A stretch of 64,000 nt of DNA from Acidobacteriota bacterium (GTDB lineage: Bacteria; Acidobacteriota; Terriglobia; Terriglobales; Acidobacteriaceae): positions 47,565 to 111,564 of the forward strand of contig QIBA01000035.1 of the NCBI GenBank assembly GCA_003225175.1, in the 5' to 3' direction. The notes beneath the pieces were generated by a model. It was not told the origin of the DNA. It did not search any database and saw only the letters and a program-made list of their open reading frames with translations. The translations under genes were made by a program, and so were the position numbers. This document shows positions 11,073 through 19,952 of the stretch, one piece after another. Position 1 is the first letter of the stretch. Each line of letters opens with the position of its first letter.

Positions 11073-12992
11073 TCACTGTCCTCCCGGAACGATTGGCAGC
11101 AGAATCTGTGACGCGTGTTGGGCGTCATGGTAGATAGTATTGATCGCAATCGCCCAACGCCGATTATCGTTCAGGGGCTCCCCTGTGTTGGGATTTACAT
11201 CGAACCGCGGGAAATTGCTGCTCGAAATATCCACGCGAATGCGATGGCCCTTCTTGAATACAAGGGACGTCGGGTACATCTCGATCGTGAACGGATACAC
11301 TTCGCCCGGCTTCATCATCTCAGCATGTTGGAGTGAGTTGCGATAGCGGGCGCGCACGATGCTGTCACCGATGTTGAGATTTACACCATCGGGGAAATCT
11401 TTGTTCGCCGGGTAAACGTCGATCAACTTGGCCGTGAAATCCGTGTCGGGAGCGCTCGACGAAGCCCACAATTTCACGATGAGCCTTCCGGTGACCTCGA
11501 CATCCTGCGACAACGGCTCAGTCTGAAAAACCAGGACATCACTACGAGTCGATAGCGGCAGCGTATCGTCGCAGGTCCAGATTGAGACTCGACATCGCTG
11601 ATCGTAAGGCCCTTGTTCCATCAGGTTTTCCGAGTCTCCCGGACGCTCAATGGTGTTGTGCCTTGACGGCGGAGCGTTGTGCGACGAGATGTTGCCACCG
11701 AGCGTTGGCACCGGACGGTGCGGATCGAACTTGAAAGACTTCGGCGACTCGGCAACTGGTTTCTGGATCGATAGCCACCCATTAGCGTGGAGGTAGTACG
11801 GAGTGGCAACTGCGCGCGCGAGTGGCCATTCCTGCTCGTCGCGCCAATATCCCCCTACAAAGATGCGGCTCTCAGGCGTTTTGTGCGCATCGCCGCCGCC
11901 CATAACGAAGATACGCACCGGAGGCTCGCGATCTACTCCGTTGTCGATTCCCTTCAGCCAATGATCGAACCAGCGTTGCTCGAAGGCGAGAAAATCAATC
12001 GCCGCATCAGGGCCGAACTCGGCCTCGCCCGCATAGCTGCGCGTGCGACCTCCATGTGTCCACGGTCCCATAATGAGGCGCTGCAGGCTCTTTTTATTTT
12101 TCGTCAACGTAACAAAGTTCATGTTGGCGACCTGTGCGCCCCATGAGTCGTACCACCCGCCGAGGTGATAGACGGGAATGTCCTTGTAATCAGCGACATG
12201 CGCGACTACATCGACGCCCTTGTCTTTCCAGAAATCGTCGTAATCACCGTGAGCCATCGCCTGTGTGAGCCAGTCTTCATAATCCGGCGCGTGCTTGAGA
12301 GCAGTGGTTCCCGGACGAAACGGCAACGCCTTCGCATACTCGCGAACGTGCTCTCCCAGATGCAACAACGCCTGCTGTGTAGCCGGATCGCGTGCAGCAT
12401 CGCTTCCCTGTGGTCCGCCGATGTTGAAGATCCAGTTCATCCAACGCATTTCGAAGGCACCGTTGTGGCGCACTCCATAAATTCCGTAATCCGACATTGC
12501 GTCGGCAGGAATCATCGTGGTGAGATATGGCGGATTCGACAACGCAAGCGCGTGCTGCGTGCCTCCGGGATATGAAGTACCAACCGTCCCGATCTTGCCG
12601 ATTGACCATGGCTGTTTGCCGATCCATTTAACCGTGTCGTAGCCGTCGCGACCGTCATCGCGGTACGGCCACCAGTGCCCTTCCGAGTTGTAGCGGCCGC
12701 GAATATCCTGAGCCACTCCAATGTAGCCACGCGGCACGAAGTACTTCGCCCACGGCTCACTCGTTTTCTTTCCATAAGGAGTGCGTTCCAGAATGACCGG
12801 AAACTTCCGTTCAAGGGCCTTGCCATTTTGCGCTGGACGATAAATATCACACGCCAGCTTTACACCATCCCGCATCGTGATCATCACATCGTGATCGACC
12901 ACGATCTCGTACTGCGGTTGTGAAGCAGTCTGGACAACGGCTGCTGCGCTCAACCAAAGAAGAAGGGCGAAATGAAGGCGCATGCGAAGCAT
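11073..12992 (-). CDS. Secreted CocE/NonD-family alpha/beta hydrolase (X-Pro dipeptidyl-peptidase-like)
   Basis: A 639-residue exported hydrolase: signal peptide (MLRMRLHFALLLWLSAAA), an S15-type alpha/beta fold with the nucleophile Ser in GTSYPGG near residue 140, the acid region near APDTDFTAKL and the His region near SSSNFPRFDVNP, and a C-terminal jelly-roll. Relatives include cocaine esterase, glutaryl-7-ACA acylase and X-Pro dipeptidyl peptidase; the true substrate is an ester or amide but cannot be told here. I start at the ATG ending at 12992, with AAGG about eight bases upstream; an in-frame TTG lies six codons earlier. Monocistronic and convergent to kdsA. Confidence 0.85.
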   Translation of the reverse strand: MLRMRLHFALLLWLSAAAVVQTASQPQYEIVVDHDVMITMRDGVKLACDIYRPAQNGKALERKFPVILERTPYGKKTSEPWAKYFVPRGYIGVAQDIRGRYNSEGHWWPYRDDGRDGYDTVKWIGKQPWSIGKIGTVGTSYPGGTQHALALSNPPYLTTMIPADAMSDYGIYGVRHNGAFEMRWMNWIFNIGGPQGSDAARDPATQQALLHLGEHVREYAKALPFRPGTTALKHAPDYEDWLTQAMAHGDYDDFWKDKGVDVVAHVADYKDIPVYHLGGWYDSWGAQVANMNFVTLTKNKKSLQRLIMGPWTHGGRTRSYAGEAEFGPDAAIDFLAFEQRWFDHWLKGIDNGVDREPPVRIFVMGGGDAHKTPESRIFVGGYWRDEQEWPLARAVATPYYLHANGWLSIQKPVAESPKSFKFDPHRPVPTLGGNISSHNAPPSRHNTIERPGDSENLMEQGPYDQRCRVSIWTCDDTLPLSTRSDVLVFQTEPLSQDVEVTGRLIVKLWASSSAPDTDFTAKLIDVYPANKDFPDGVNLNIGDSIVRARYRNSLQHAEMMKPGEVYPFTIEMYPTSLVFKKGHRIRVDISSSNFPRFDVNPNTGEPLNDNRRWAIAINTIYHDAQHASQILLPIVPGGQ

Positions 12993-13097
12993 GGAGCTAA
13001 CCTTATACAAGAACGTTCTGAAAAAAACACAACGCGGAATTCAAAAACCTGAGTCCGACTCTGATGAGTGGTCATATTTTCGCTGATGGGGGCAAGA

Positions 13098-13409
13098 ATG
13101 ATTGCCAGAATTTGGCATGGCTTCGCCACAAGAGAGAACGCTGACAAGTACGAAGCGATGCTCAAGCCGGACGTCCTGCCCGGTCTCGACAAAGTTGCCG
13201 GCTATCGAGGCAGCTATCTGCTGCGAGGAGATCGTGGAGATGAGGTTGAGTTCATCACGCTGATGCTCTGGGAGTCTGTTGATGCCATTCGCGCCGTTGC
13301 AGGCGAAAACTACGAACTTGCAATCGTTCCTGAGGAGCGGAGGAGAGTCCTATCTCGTTGGGATGAACGAGCTCAGCACTACGAGGTTGTGCAGGGTCCG
13401 GCAAAGTAG
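13098..13409 (+). CDS. Antibiotic biosynthesis monooxygenase (ABM) domain protein
   Basis: A 103-residue protein with the ferredoxin-like ABM fold pattern: an opening strand (MIARIWHGFATRENADKYE), a helix, GYRGSYLLRG, a strand with FITLMLWESVDAIRA, and a final helix ending in the VVQGPAK tail. Members are small dimeric oxygenases or heme- or quinone-handling proteins; many in soil bacteria have no known role. The ATG at 13098 is preferred since it begins the first strand. The stop is one base away from the convergent ubiE end, so both transcripts must overlap. Confidence 0.7.
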   Translation: MIARIWHGFATRENADKYEAMLKPDVLPGLDKVAGYRGSYLLRGDRGDEVEFITLMLWESVDAIRAVAGENYELAIVPEERRRVLSRWDERAQHYEVVQGPAK

Positions 13410-13410
13410 T

Positions 13411-14166
13411 TCACTTGGCGGCGCGATAGAGTCCAGCAATTCCAAAAGTGTACGGACGCCACGTCGCGTTGCGATAATGCGCGCTTCGCATACGCCCAAG
13501 CATCTCGTCAGGTGACGGAAAGCTCGACACCGAGGCAGGCAGATAATTATAGGGTCCACGCACGCCCGAAATAAACGTTCCGATTCTCGGAAGGACCTTT
13601 TTGAAGTAGAAGCTGTATAGCTTTCCGAGCAGACCGCCAGGTTCACTAAAATCTAAAATGCCGATTTCGCCGTTTGGGCGAAGAACTCGATAAATCTCCG
13701 CCAACCCTGCATCGTAGTTCGCAAGATTGCGAAAGCCGAAAGCTGACACTACGAGGTCGAAGCTTCCATCAGGAAATGGCAAGCAAAGAGCGTCGGCTTC
13801 CACTGCTTCGATACGTTGAAGGAAAAATTTCCTTAATCCGCGGGTTAGCATTCCGCGCGAGAAATCGGCGCCTACGATCTCAATTCCTGAGGCTTGCCGG
13901 CGAAGCGCGGCTGCCATGTCCCCTGTCCCACAACACAGATCCAGAGCTCTTGCACCAGGGTTTCCCAATACAGAACGAAAGAAACGTGCAGTCCGCCACC
14001 ACCACAGCCGATCGACATTCATCGACAAGATATGATTGAGCAGGTCATATCGAGGCGCGATCTCATCGAACATCTCGCGTACGGCCAGCGCAGCCGAGCG
14101 TTCGCCTGCCGAGCCTTGCGGAGCAGCGCCAATCACTTGTGGTCGATCTTTTAGAGGAACAGGCAT
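13411..14166 (-). CDS. ubiE: Demethylmenaquinone methyltransferase (UbiE/MenG)
   Basis: SAM-dependent C-methyltransferase for the last step of menaquinone synthesis. It has the family opening VREMFDEIAPRYDLLNHILS, the SAM loop DLCCGTGDMA near residue 70, and AFGFRNLANY with GEIGILDFSEP later, as in UbiE. The 251 residues fit the family. The frame overlaps the aroB stop: a TTG within TTGA at 14169-14172, or an ATG two codons later at 14166. I use the ATG. aroB feeds chorismate to menaquinone, so the coupling makes sense. Acidobacteriota respire with menaquinone, hence MenG is the likely role. Confidence 0.92.
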   Translation of the reverse strand: MPVPLKDRPQVIGAAPQGSAGERSAALAVREMFDEIAPRYDLLNHILSMNVDRLWWWRTARFFRSVLGNPGARALDLCCGTGDMAAALRRQASGIEIVGADFSRGMLTRGLRKFFLQRIEAVEADALCLPFPDGSFDLVVSAFGFRNLANYDAGLAEIYRVLRPNGEIGILDFSEPGGLLGKLYSFYFKKVLPRIGTFISGVRGPYNYLPASVSSFPSPDEMLGRMRSAHYRNATWRPYTFGIAGLYRAAK

Positions 14167-14168
14167 CG

Positions 14169-15269
14169 TCAATTGCGAGAGAGATAATGCAATTCCTCAA
14201 CCGCGTGCGCCACTACATCGTCGGGGACGCGGTTGAAAATTTCCACTTTTCCGACTGAAGTCGCCAAAACGAAGTGGACCTTACCATTAAAAGCCTTTTT
14301 GTCGCCCTGAATACGTTTCACGATGTCCTCCGCCCGGCTATTGACTTCAGGCAGCGGAGAATATGCAAGCACACATGACACTATCCTCTGTGCCAATTCG
14401 GGAGAAGTCCTTCGCACAGCGGTACCGATCATGGCAGCCGCAGCCATGCCCCAACCGACAGCTTCACCATGTAAAAAATGACGATATGCCGTATCAGCTT
14501 CCAGCGCATGTCCAATGGTGTGTCCAAAATTCAAGATGCGCCGCAGATCAGATTCCTTTTCATCGGCAGCCACCACTTCAGCCTTAATGCGCGTACAATC
14601 GTGAATCACACGTTCAAGGATATCCTGATCCCTTGCCAGCAATCGTTTGCGTTCGCTCTCCGCGATCTCGAACAGCTTTCGGTCGCGGATCACTCCCGAC
14701 TTGATCACCTCGAACAATCCAGCGCGGAATTCGCGATCCGGCAATGTAGTCAGCAACTCCGGATCCGAGATCACCGCGAGAGGTTGATGGAACGTTCCAA
14801 CGAGATTCTTTCCTGCACGCAAGTTGGCCCCGGTCTTTCCGCCGATCGCGGCATCGACTTGCGCCAAAAGGGTTGTAGGCACCTGGATAACAGGTACGCC
14901 GCGCATGTAGACCGACGCCAAAAAACCAGCGAGATCGCCAACCACGCCTCCACCAAACGCAATAACGACCGAATTCCGATCCGCGCCTTTCATTGCCATT
15001 CGTTCAGCCAGGTGTTCCACACTTGCAAAACTCTTGGCGCGCTCACCATCCGTCATTTCCAGGACACTGAAGTCGAGCTTCGCGCTCGCCAATGCTTTCT
15101 TGAATGTCTCGCCCCACAGCGTCCAAACCGGAGCGACGGTGACGACGAAGCATCGAGATTTCTTGCTGGGAAGCAGCTTAGCGATGGTCTTTCCAACCTG
15201 AGTAAGCACGCCACGCTCGACTAGCACTGAATACTCTGCTGACTTCGTTTTGACGGTGATTTTGTTCAC
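14169..15269 (-). CDS. aroB: 3-dehydroquinate synthase
   Basis: Second shikimate step: DAHP to 3-dehydroquinate, using NAD and a divalent metal. The 366 residues have the NAD-binding IAFGGGVVGDLAGF near 105-118, PTTLLAQVDAAIGGKTG near 132-148, a Glu in FEVIKSG near 190 and the metal His residues in NFGHTIGHALE near 250 and HGEAVGWGM near 268. All catalytic motifs are intact. Overlaps ubiE at its 3' end (translational coupling) and is divergent from nadB, with about 84 bases between the starts. Confidence 0.96.
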   Translation of the reverse strand: MNKITVKTKSAEYSVLVERGVLTQVGKTIAKLLPSKKSRCFVVTVAPVWTLWGETFKKALASAKLDFSVLEMTDGERAKSFASVEHLAERMAMKGADRNSVVIAFGGGVVGDLAGFLASVYMRGVPVIQVPTTLLAQVDAAIGGKTGANLRAGKNLVGTFHQPLAVISDPELLTTLPDREFRAGLFEVIKSGVIRDRKLFEIAESERKRLLARDQDILERVIHDCTRIKAEVVAADEKESDLRRILNFGHTIGHALEADTAYRHFLHGEAVGWGMAAAAMIGTAVRRTSPELAQRIVSCVLAYSPLPEVNSRAEDIVKRIQGDKKAFNGKVHFVLATSVGKVEIFNRVPDDVVAHAVEELHYLSRN

Positions 15270-15353
15270 GAGCTTTCATCATATCCCATGCGCTGCGGAC
15301 GTCAGTCCGATCGGGAATGGTCCCGATATCGCGTGCTACCATCGAAATTTCTC

Positions 15354-16913
15354 ATGCCTTGGTTTTCATCTGAGACAGATTTCATCGTTGTTGGAGGCGG
15401 AATCGCTGGATTGCGCGCTGCAATCGGACTTGCCGAGGGTGGCCGTGTGTTGGTCGTCACGAAGCAGGAGGTCACCGAGAGCAACACGCAATATGCTCAA
15501 GGTGGAATTGCAGTGGCCTTAAGCGACGACGATGAAGTCGAGCTTCACCTGCAAGACACCATCGATGCTGGTGATGGACTTGTAAATGTTGAAGCCGCTC
15601 GTGTGCTTGTCAAAGAAGGTCCCGCACGCATTCAAGAGCTGATCGACTGGGGGACCGAATTTGACCGAAGTGGGAGTAAGTTAACGTTCACCCGCGAGGG
15701 CGCACACAGCCGCTCGCGCATCCTGCACGCTCACGGCGATTCTACTGGCCGCGAGATCGGACGGTCTCTAATTGCTAAGGCTCAGAAGATCCCACAAATC
15801 GCCTTCACCGAATTTGAATTTACGACAGACCTTTGCCTTGATGGCGAACAAGTGACCGGAGTAGCTATGCTCGCCGCCGACGGCACGCCCAAAACGGTTC
15901 GCGCCAAAGCGGTGCTCCTGGCGACTGGCGGCGCAGGCCAGGTTTACTCAGACACGACCAATCCCCCGGTGGCCACCGGAGATGGAATTGCAATGGCATA
16001 CCGAGTGGGCGCTTCTATCAGTGACATGGAATTTTTTCAATTCCATCCTACAGCGCTCTCTGCGCCCGGAGCTCCTCGCTTTCTACTTTCAGAAGCACTA
16101 CGGGGAGAAGGAGCACTGCTGCTCAATCCAGCGCGCGAGCGCTTTATGCCTCGATATCACCCTCTGGCGGAACTCGCACCGCGAGATGTTGTCGCTCGCG
16201 CCATCGTGCAGGAAATCAGAACAAGCAAAGCCACACCTGCGGTAGCATATCTCGATCTGCGGCATCTCAACGCAGCACATCTGCGCGAGCGCTTTCCGCG
16301 AATCTATATGACGTGCAAACAATACGGCATCGACATTACCGCCAATCTGGTGCCTGTCCGCCCCGCCGCTCATTATTTGATGGGTGGGATCAAAACAGAC
16401 CTTCATGGACGAAGTTCGCTGCGTGGTCTCTATGCAGCGGGAGAAACAGCGTGCACCGGTGTGCACGGCGCGAATCGGTTAGCCAGCAATTCCCTGCTGG
16501 AAGGACTCGTCTTTGGTGCCCGAGCCGCCGAAGCCATGAGAAAGGAACTGGGCTCGAAGGCAAAGCTGTCTTGCCATCAAAAAATTGCTGGAGCGGATTC
16601 GAAACCCGATCCGCAAACTGCGCAACAACTGCGCGCCGCAATGTGGCAATATGCCGGGGTCGTAAGAGATAGGAGCGGGTTGCAACAGCTGCTGCATCAG
16701 ATCAATAACTGGAAGCTTTTACTGAGGTTGCCATTCAAACGCGTGGACTTCGAGACAAAAAACCTTCTAGCCGTTGGCGATTTGATTGCGCGCTCCGCGC
16801 TGGCGAGAGAAGAGAGTCGTGGAGCTCACTTTCGCGCTGACTGCCCACGACGCGATGACCTGCGTTTGCGGCAGCACTCCGTTGTGACCGCCGATAAAAT
16901 CTGCTTTGAGTAG
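15354..16913 (+). CDS. nadB: L-aspartate oxidase
   Basis: FAD enzyme that turns L-aspartate to iminoaspartate, the first step of de novo NAD synthesis with NadA. The dinucleotide fold is at the N-terminus (DFIVVGGGIAGLRAA). Further motifs are ESNTQYAQGGIA, HAHGDSTGREIG, LATGGAGQVYSDTTNP, QFHPTAL, HYLMGGIKTD and GVHGANRLASNSLLEG, the full set for the succinate dehydrogenase/NadB family, with the NadB-type C-terminal helical domain. I start at the ATG at 15354 (MPWFSSETDF), close to the FAD motif as in the family; an upstream ATG at 15288 would add a basic, non-conserved stretch. nadA and nadC are not in this window. Confidence 0.94.
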   Translation: MPWFSSETDFIVVGGGIAGLRAAIGLAEGGRVLVVTKQEVTESNTQYAQGGIAVALSDDDEVELHLQDTIDAGDGLVNVEAARVLVKEGPARIQELIDWGTEFDRSGSKLTFTREGAHSRSRILHAHGDSTGREIGRSLIAKAQKIPQIAFTEFEFTTDLCLDGEQVTGVAMLAADGTPKTVRAKAVLLATGGAGQVYSDTTNPPVATGDGIAMAYRVGASISDMEFFQFHPTALSAPGAPRFLLSEALRGEGALLLNPARERFMPRYHPLAELAPRDVVARAIVQEIRTSKATPAVAYLDLRHLNAAHLRERFPRIYMTCKQYGIDITANLVPVRPAAHYLMGGIKTDLHGRSSLRGLYAAGETACTGVHGANRLASNSLLEGLVFGARAAEAMRKELGSKAKLSCHQKIAGADSKPDPQTAQQLRAAMWQYAGVVRDRSGLQQLLHQINNWKLLLRLPFKRVDFETKNLLAVGDLIARSALAREESRGAHFRADCPRRDDLRLRQHSVVTADKICFE

Positions 16914-16953
16914 ATCGAGAAGACCGCAAGACCGCTGGGGTTCCCGCGACACT

Positions 16954-16983
16954 GGTAGAGACGCAGCATGCTGCGTCTCTACC
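16954..16983. repeat. Perfect 30-bp palindrome (REP-like), copy 1
   Basis: GGTAGAGACGCAGCA is followed at once by its exact reverse complement, giving a 30-bp palindrome centred on CATG. It lies in the 111-base gap between the convergent nadB and FHA-PP2C genes. The same 30 bp recur exactly at 61814-61843, and broken copies are at 37778 and 37962. In RNA it would be a strong hairpin on either strand and might serve as a shared terminator. Confidence 0.85.
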
Positions 16984-17024
16984 ATGCTGCGGCCACATCC
17001 GAATATCCCAAGGTTGGTCGGGCT

Positions 17025-18692
17025 TCAGTCGCCGATATATTCAAGTTCCACGGTGGTGCAGTCATCGGATGGAGGCGCACCTTGGGCAAACTCACTCACC
17101 GCAGCGAACAGATCTTTTCCCCGAAGAACGACAGCTTCCAATCTTTCATCGCCGAAGAATTCGCCTTCACGATTCTGAGCTTCGTTTACGCCGTCGCTCA
17201 CGAGAACGATTCGATCACCAGGTTTCAATTTGAAACTGTAGGTTTCGAATTCTGCAGTTGGAATGAGTCCCAATGGAAGATTTCCTTCTGTAGGTCTCAA
17301 AACCCTGCCATCTGCTACGCGGACAGCCGGCACGTGTCCACAGTTGAGGAACTCACAGTTGCCGATGGGGGTGATTTTAACGACGTTGCAGGTCGCATAT
17401 TTCTCGCCCAGTTTCTTCACGCACAAGAAGCGATTGACGGCAGCCGCAATGTCCGCAAGCGGCACGTGGGCGACGAGCTGCGAATAGATCATCCCCTGCA
17501 AAATCGAGGCAAGAATCGCGGCTGAAACTCCTTTCCCGCAGATATCGGCGAGCACCAGGTACAAGTTGCCGTCTGCCAGCACGGCATCGTAGAAGTCTCC
17601 TCCAATCTCCTCGCAAGGCAGACTTCGCGCCCGCAACTTCGCGTAATTCACCTCGGGAATGATCACCGTCATCAGGCGCTGCTGGATCGTCGCGGCAATG
17701 GCAAGCTCTTTTTGATACAGCCGCGCATTCTGTTCAGCCTGGGCAAGTTGCGCGGCCTCGATCAAAGCGGCAGCTTCTGTGGCAACTGTGTTGAGAATGT
17801 CCCGACTCAAACTTGATAGGCCGCGGGAGGCTAGGCGGCTATCCAGGTAAAGGACTCCATTAATGCCTCGCGGGGCATCATCAGCCTGAGTCTGTTGGCC
17901 CTGCGCAGCAATGTTAGTCCGGAACAAGGGCATGCAGATCACTGTCCGTAGATCGTGGGCGACAATGCTCTGCCGCGCTGCGAGATCCGAATGACTTGCC
18001 GTATCGGTAATGATTACTCGGGAGGCCGATGTCATCGCATCTTTCAGGATCGAATGCGAGATCGTCGTATCGTCTTTGAGTTCATCCCCGAGCGAGTTGC
18101 GCCCAACGGCGAGGCTCAAATCCCCTTCTTTGCCGACCAAGAAGACAAATCCACGTTCGGCACCGGTGATGCGTAATGTTGCTTCTACAAGCGTTACCAG
18201 AACGTCGTCGAGAGCTCCGCGGCTGTTCAGCTTGCGTGCGACTTCCAGGAAGAACGCCAGCTTCTCCAGATCGGAAGCTTCCTTTTCAACCTGGAGTCCC
18301 GAAATCTGGCTCAATAATTCCCGAGCTGAGCTGGTTGTCTGGCTAGTGGTGCCAAATTGGAAAACGGCAAATGTGCGGTCGTTGCTGCTGCCAAACTGCA
18401 AGCGGTCGTTGTTAACCAGCTTGTGTCGCTTTACCAGAGATCCGTTGACGAATGTACCGTGCTTGCTGCCAAGGTCTAGCAGGTAATATTCACCACCCAT
18501 CTGCACGATTTCGGCGTGATCACGCGAAGCCATGGGATCCGTAATTACCATGTGCTTCTCTGCCCGTCTTCCGATGGTGAACGGGAAATGGATTAGCGGG
18601 ATTGCCTGCTGCCTATCACCTTCTACGCGCAGCAGAACAGGAAATTCCTGTCCACTGACCATAGTGTTCTGGGCGGAGGCCTGAGTCGACAT
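17025..18692 (-). CDS. FHA-GAF-PP2C (SpoIIE/RsbU-type) serine phosphatase
   Basis: A 555-residue cytoplasmic signalling protein. An FHA domain at about 25-110 (FTIGRRAEKHMVI, SRDHAEI, LGSKHGTFVNG) binds phosphothreonine partners. A GAF domain at about 155-310 senses a small ligand or redox state. The C-terminal PP2C domain at about 345-553 keeps its metal-binding acids: EIGGDFYDAV, VLADICGKGVSAA, LNCGHVPAV and VLVSDGVNEAQN. RsbU-type enzymes dephosphorylate anti-sigma-factor antagonists in partner-switching. The REC-HATPase at 38059 could be part of the same type of network. Start is the ATG at 18692; an upstream ATG adds ten unlikely residues. Divergent from the next gene. Confidence 0.9.
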   Translation of the reverse strand: MSTQASAQNTMVSGQEFPVLLRVEGDRQQAIPLIHFPFTIGRRAEKHMVITDPMASRDHAEIVQMGGEYYLLDLGSKHGTFVNGSLVKRHKLVNNDRLQFGSSNDRTFAVFQFGTTSQTTSSARELLSQISGLQVEKEASDLEKLAFFLEVARKLNSRGALDDVLVTLVEATLRITGAERGFVFLVGKEGDLSLAVGRNSLGDELKDDTTISHSILKDAMTSASRVIITDTASHSDLAARQSIVAHDLRTVICMPLFRTNIAAQGQQTQADDAPRGINGVLYLDSRLASRGLSSLSRDILNTVATEAAALIEAAQLAQAEQNARLYQKELAIAATIQQRLMTVIIPEVNYAKLRARSLPCEEIGGDFYDAVLADGNLYLVLADICGKGVSAAILASILQGMIYSQLVAHVPLADIAAAVNRFLCVKKLGEKYATCNVVKITPIGNCEFLNCGHVPAVRVADGRVLRPTEGNLPLGLIPTAEFETYSFKLKPGDRIVLVSDGVNEAQNREGEFFGDERLEAVVLRGKDLFAAVSEFAQGAPPSDDCTTVELEYIGD

Positions 18693-18753
18693 TTGAGTAC
18701 CTGTTGCACAAAAGCGTAACACCTCCTGCTAGTCGGGACGGTACAATTTTGCC

Positions 18754-19473
18754 TTGCTAACGAACAGGGTCACCAAGCGCGTCGTGGTTTCATGGAGCGG
18801 GGGCAAAGACAGCGCCTGGACGCTCTATAGGCTTCGTCAACAACCAGATAAGTACACGGTCATCGGGTTACTTACCACCATCAATCAGCGTTTCAATCGC
18901 ATAGCTATGCATGGCGTTCGACGCGAGCTCCTGGAAGCGCAGGCTCAAGCGGCGGGACTGCCGCTTTGGGTCATTCCCTTACCTTCACCCTGTACAAACG
19001 AGCATTACGAGCGCCGCATGAGCAACGCCCTGCACTTTCTAAAGCGGCTCGGAATAGATGCCATAGCCTTCGGGGACCTCTATTTGCAGGATATCCGCCA
19101 GTATCGTGAGGCCCAGTTCAAGAAATGCGGACTTGAGTTTCTTTTTCCTGTCTGGGGCATGCCTACGCGCGAACTCGCGGAAGAGATGCTTCGCTCGGGA
19201 CTGCGAGCACGCCTGAGTTGCGTTGATCCACGAGCGGTTCCGGCGGACTGGGCCGGCAGAGACTACGACGAGAAGCTCCTGACTGACTTGCCGGCGTCTG
19301 CTGATCCCTGTGCCGAGAATGGCGAGTTCCACACCTTCGTATATTCAGGGCCCATGTTCCGAACGTCGATCCCAATTGTGAACGGCGAAACAGTACAGCG
19401 AGACGGATTCGTTTTCCGAGATCTTCTGAGTGTTCCTGCCTCAGCGTCCCAATGCGCTGCGCAGACTCGTTAG
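18754..19473 (+). CDS. PP-loop ATPase of the diphthine-ammonia ligase/DUF71 family
   Basis: A 239-residue protein with an N-terminal PP-loop (VVVSWSGGKDSAW) that binds ATP and adenylates a substrate, then the family's GLLTTIN, AMHGVRRELLEAQA, GIDAIAFGDLYLQD and a late GEFHTFVYSGPMF motif. In eukaryotes and archaea this family amidates diphthine on EF2; bacteria lack diphthamide, so the bacterial substrate is unknown. The start is a TTG 62 bases from the divergent phosphatase start; a GTG closer to the PP-loop is possible. No operon partner is visible downstream on the plus strand. Confidence 0.85.
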   Translation: MLTNRVTKRVVVSWSGGKDSAWTLYRLRQQPDKYTVIGLLTTINQRFNRIAMHGVRRELLEAQAQAAGLPLWVIPLPSPCTNEHYERRMSNALHFLKRLGIDAIAFGDLYLQDIRQYREAQFKKCGLEFLFPVWGMPTRELAEEMLRSGLRARLSCVDPRAVPADWAGRDYDEKLLTDLPASADPCAENGEFHTFVYSGPMFRTSIPIVNGETVQRDGFVFRDLLSVPASASQCAAQTR

Positions 19474-19546
19474 ACATATTTAAAACGCAAGTCTTTGAAG
19501 CACAGTTCGGCAATACCCGCGACTGCTTTATTTCAGCCTGCAATTG

Positions 19547-19831
19547 TTACTTCATTTCCTTGATGTACTTCGTAAGGTCCCTTATCTCTTTTGCTGTTAA
19601 CGCTCCCTCGAATGGAGGCATCTGGTTCTTGCCCTTTGCGACGACTCTTGCAAGTGTTGCAGGAGGAATCTTGAGCACTGCGGAATCCTTGAAACTCCTG
19701 GCACGAAGGCTTCTCCCGACCTCCGAGGCTCGGCCTGTCGGTTCATGGCACCCCTCACAGTTAGTTTTGTAGATTCCCTGCGGCTTTTGGTCTAAAGCAA
19801 CGCAGGAAGCTGTTAACACTCCAACGAACAA
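19547..19831 (-). CDS. Monoheme cytochrome c, probable lipoprotein with displaced start
   Basis: A small class I cytochrome c: heme-binding CEGCH near residue 25, an axial Met in KNQMPPFEG near 70 and a final helix LTKYIKEMK, as in c6/c5-like domains. It would carry electrons in the periplasm. A lipobox-like LTASC ends the leader, suggesting a lipid anchor. In the current frame the first start is TTG at 19831, inside the hydrophobic leader and with no ribosome site. A better ATG at 19865 with GGAG before it lies in another frame; see the separate entry. MscL follows on the same strand. Confidence 0.75.
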   Translation of the reverse strand: MFVGVLTASCVALDQKPQGIYKTNCEGCHEPTGRASEVGRSLRARSFKDSAVLKIPPATLARVVAKGKNQMPPFEGALTAKEIRDLTKYIKEMK

Positions 19832-19862
19832 GGCAGGGCAACACGCCTGGATCCAAAACTTT

Positions 19863-19874
19863 CATCGTTTCTCC
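19863..19874 (-). promoter_or_regulatory. Out-of-frame start and ribosome site for the cytochrome c gene
   Basis: On the minus strand GGAG (19871-19874) is five bases before an ATG (19863-19865). Reading from it gives MKVLDPGVL. If the single G after ATGAAA is skipped, the frame becomes MKFWIQACCPALFVG and runs straight into the LTASC lipobox and the cytochrome. So one extra base separates a normal start from the gene. It may be a true mutation or a sequence error. Confidence 0.6.
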
Positions 19875-19952
19875 GGACGGGATTTTTCAATTGTCGAGTG
19901 CGACATGCCAGCACACGATGTCTCGATCACATCCAGAAACTTAACTGCCCGA

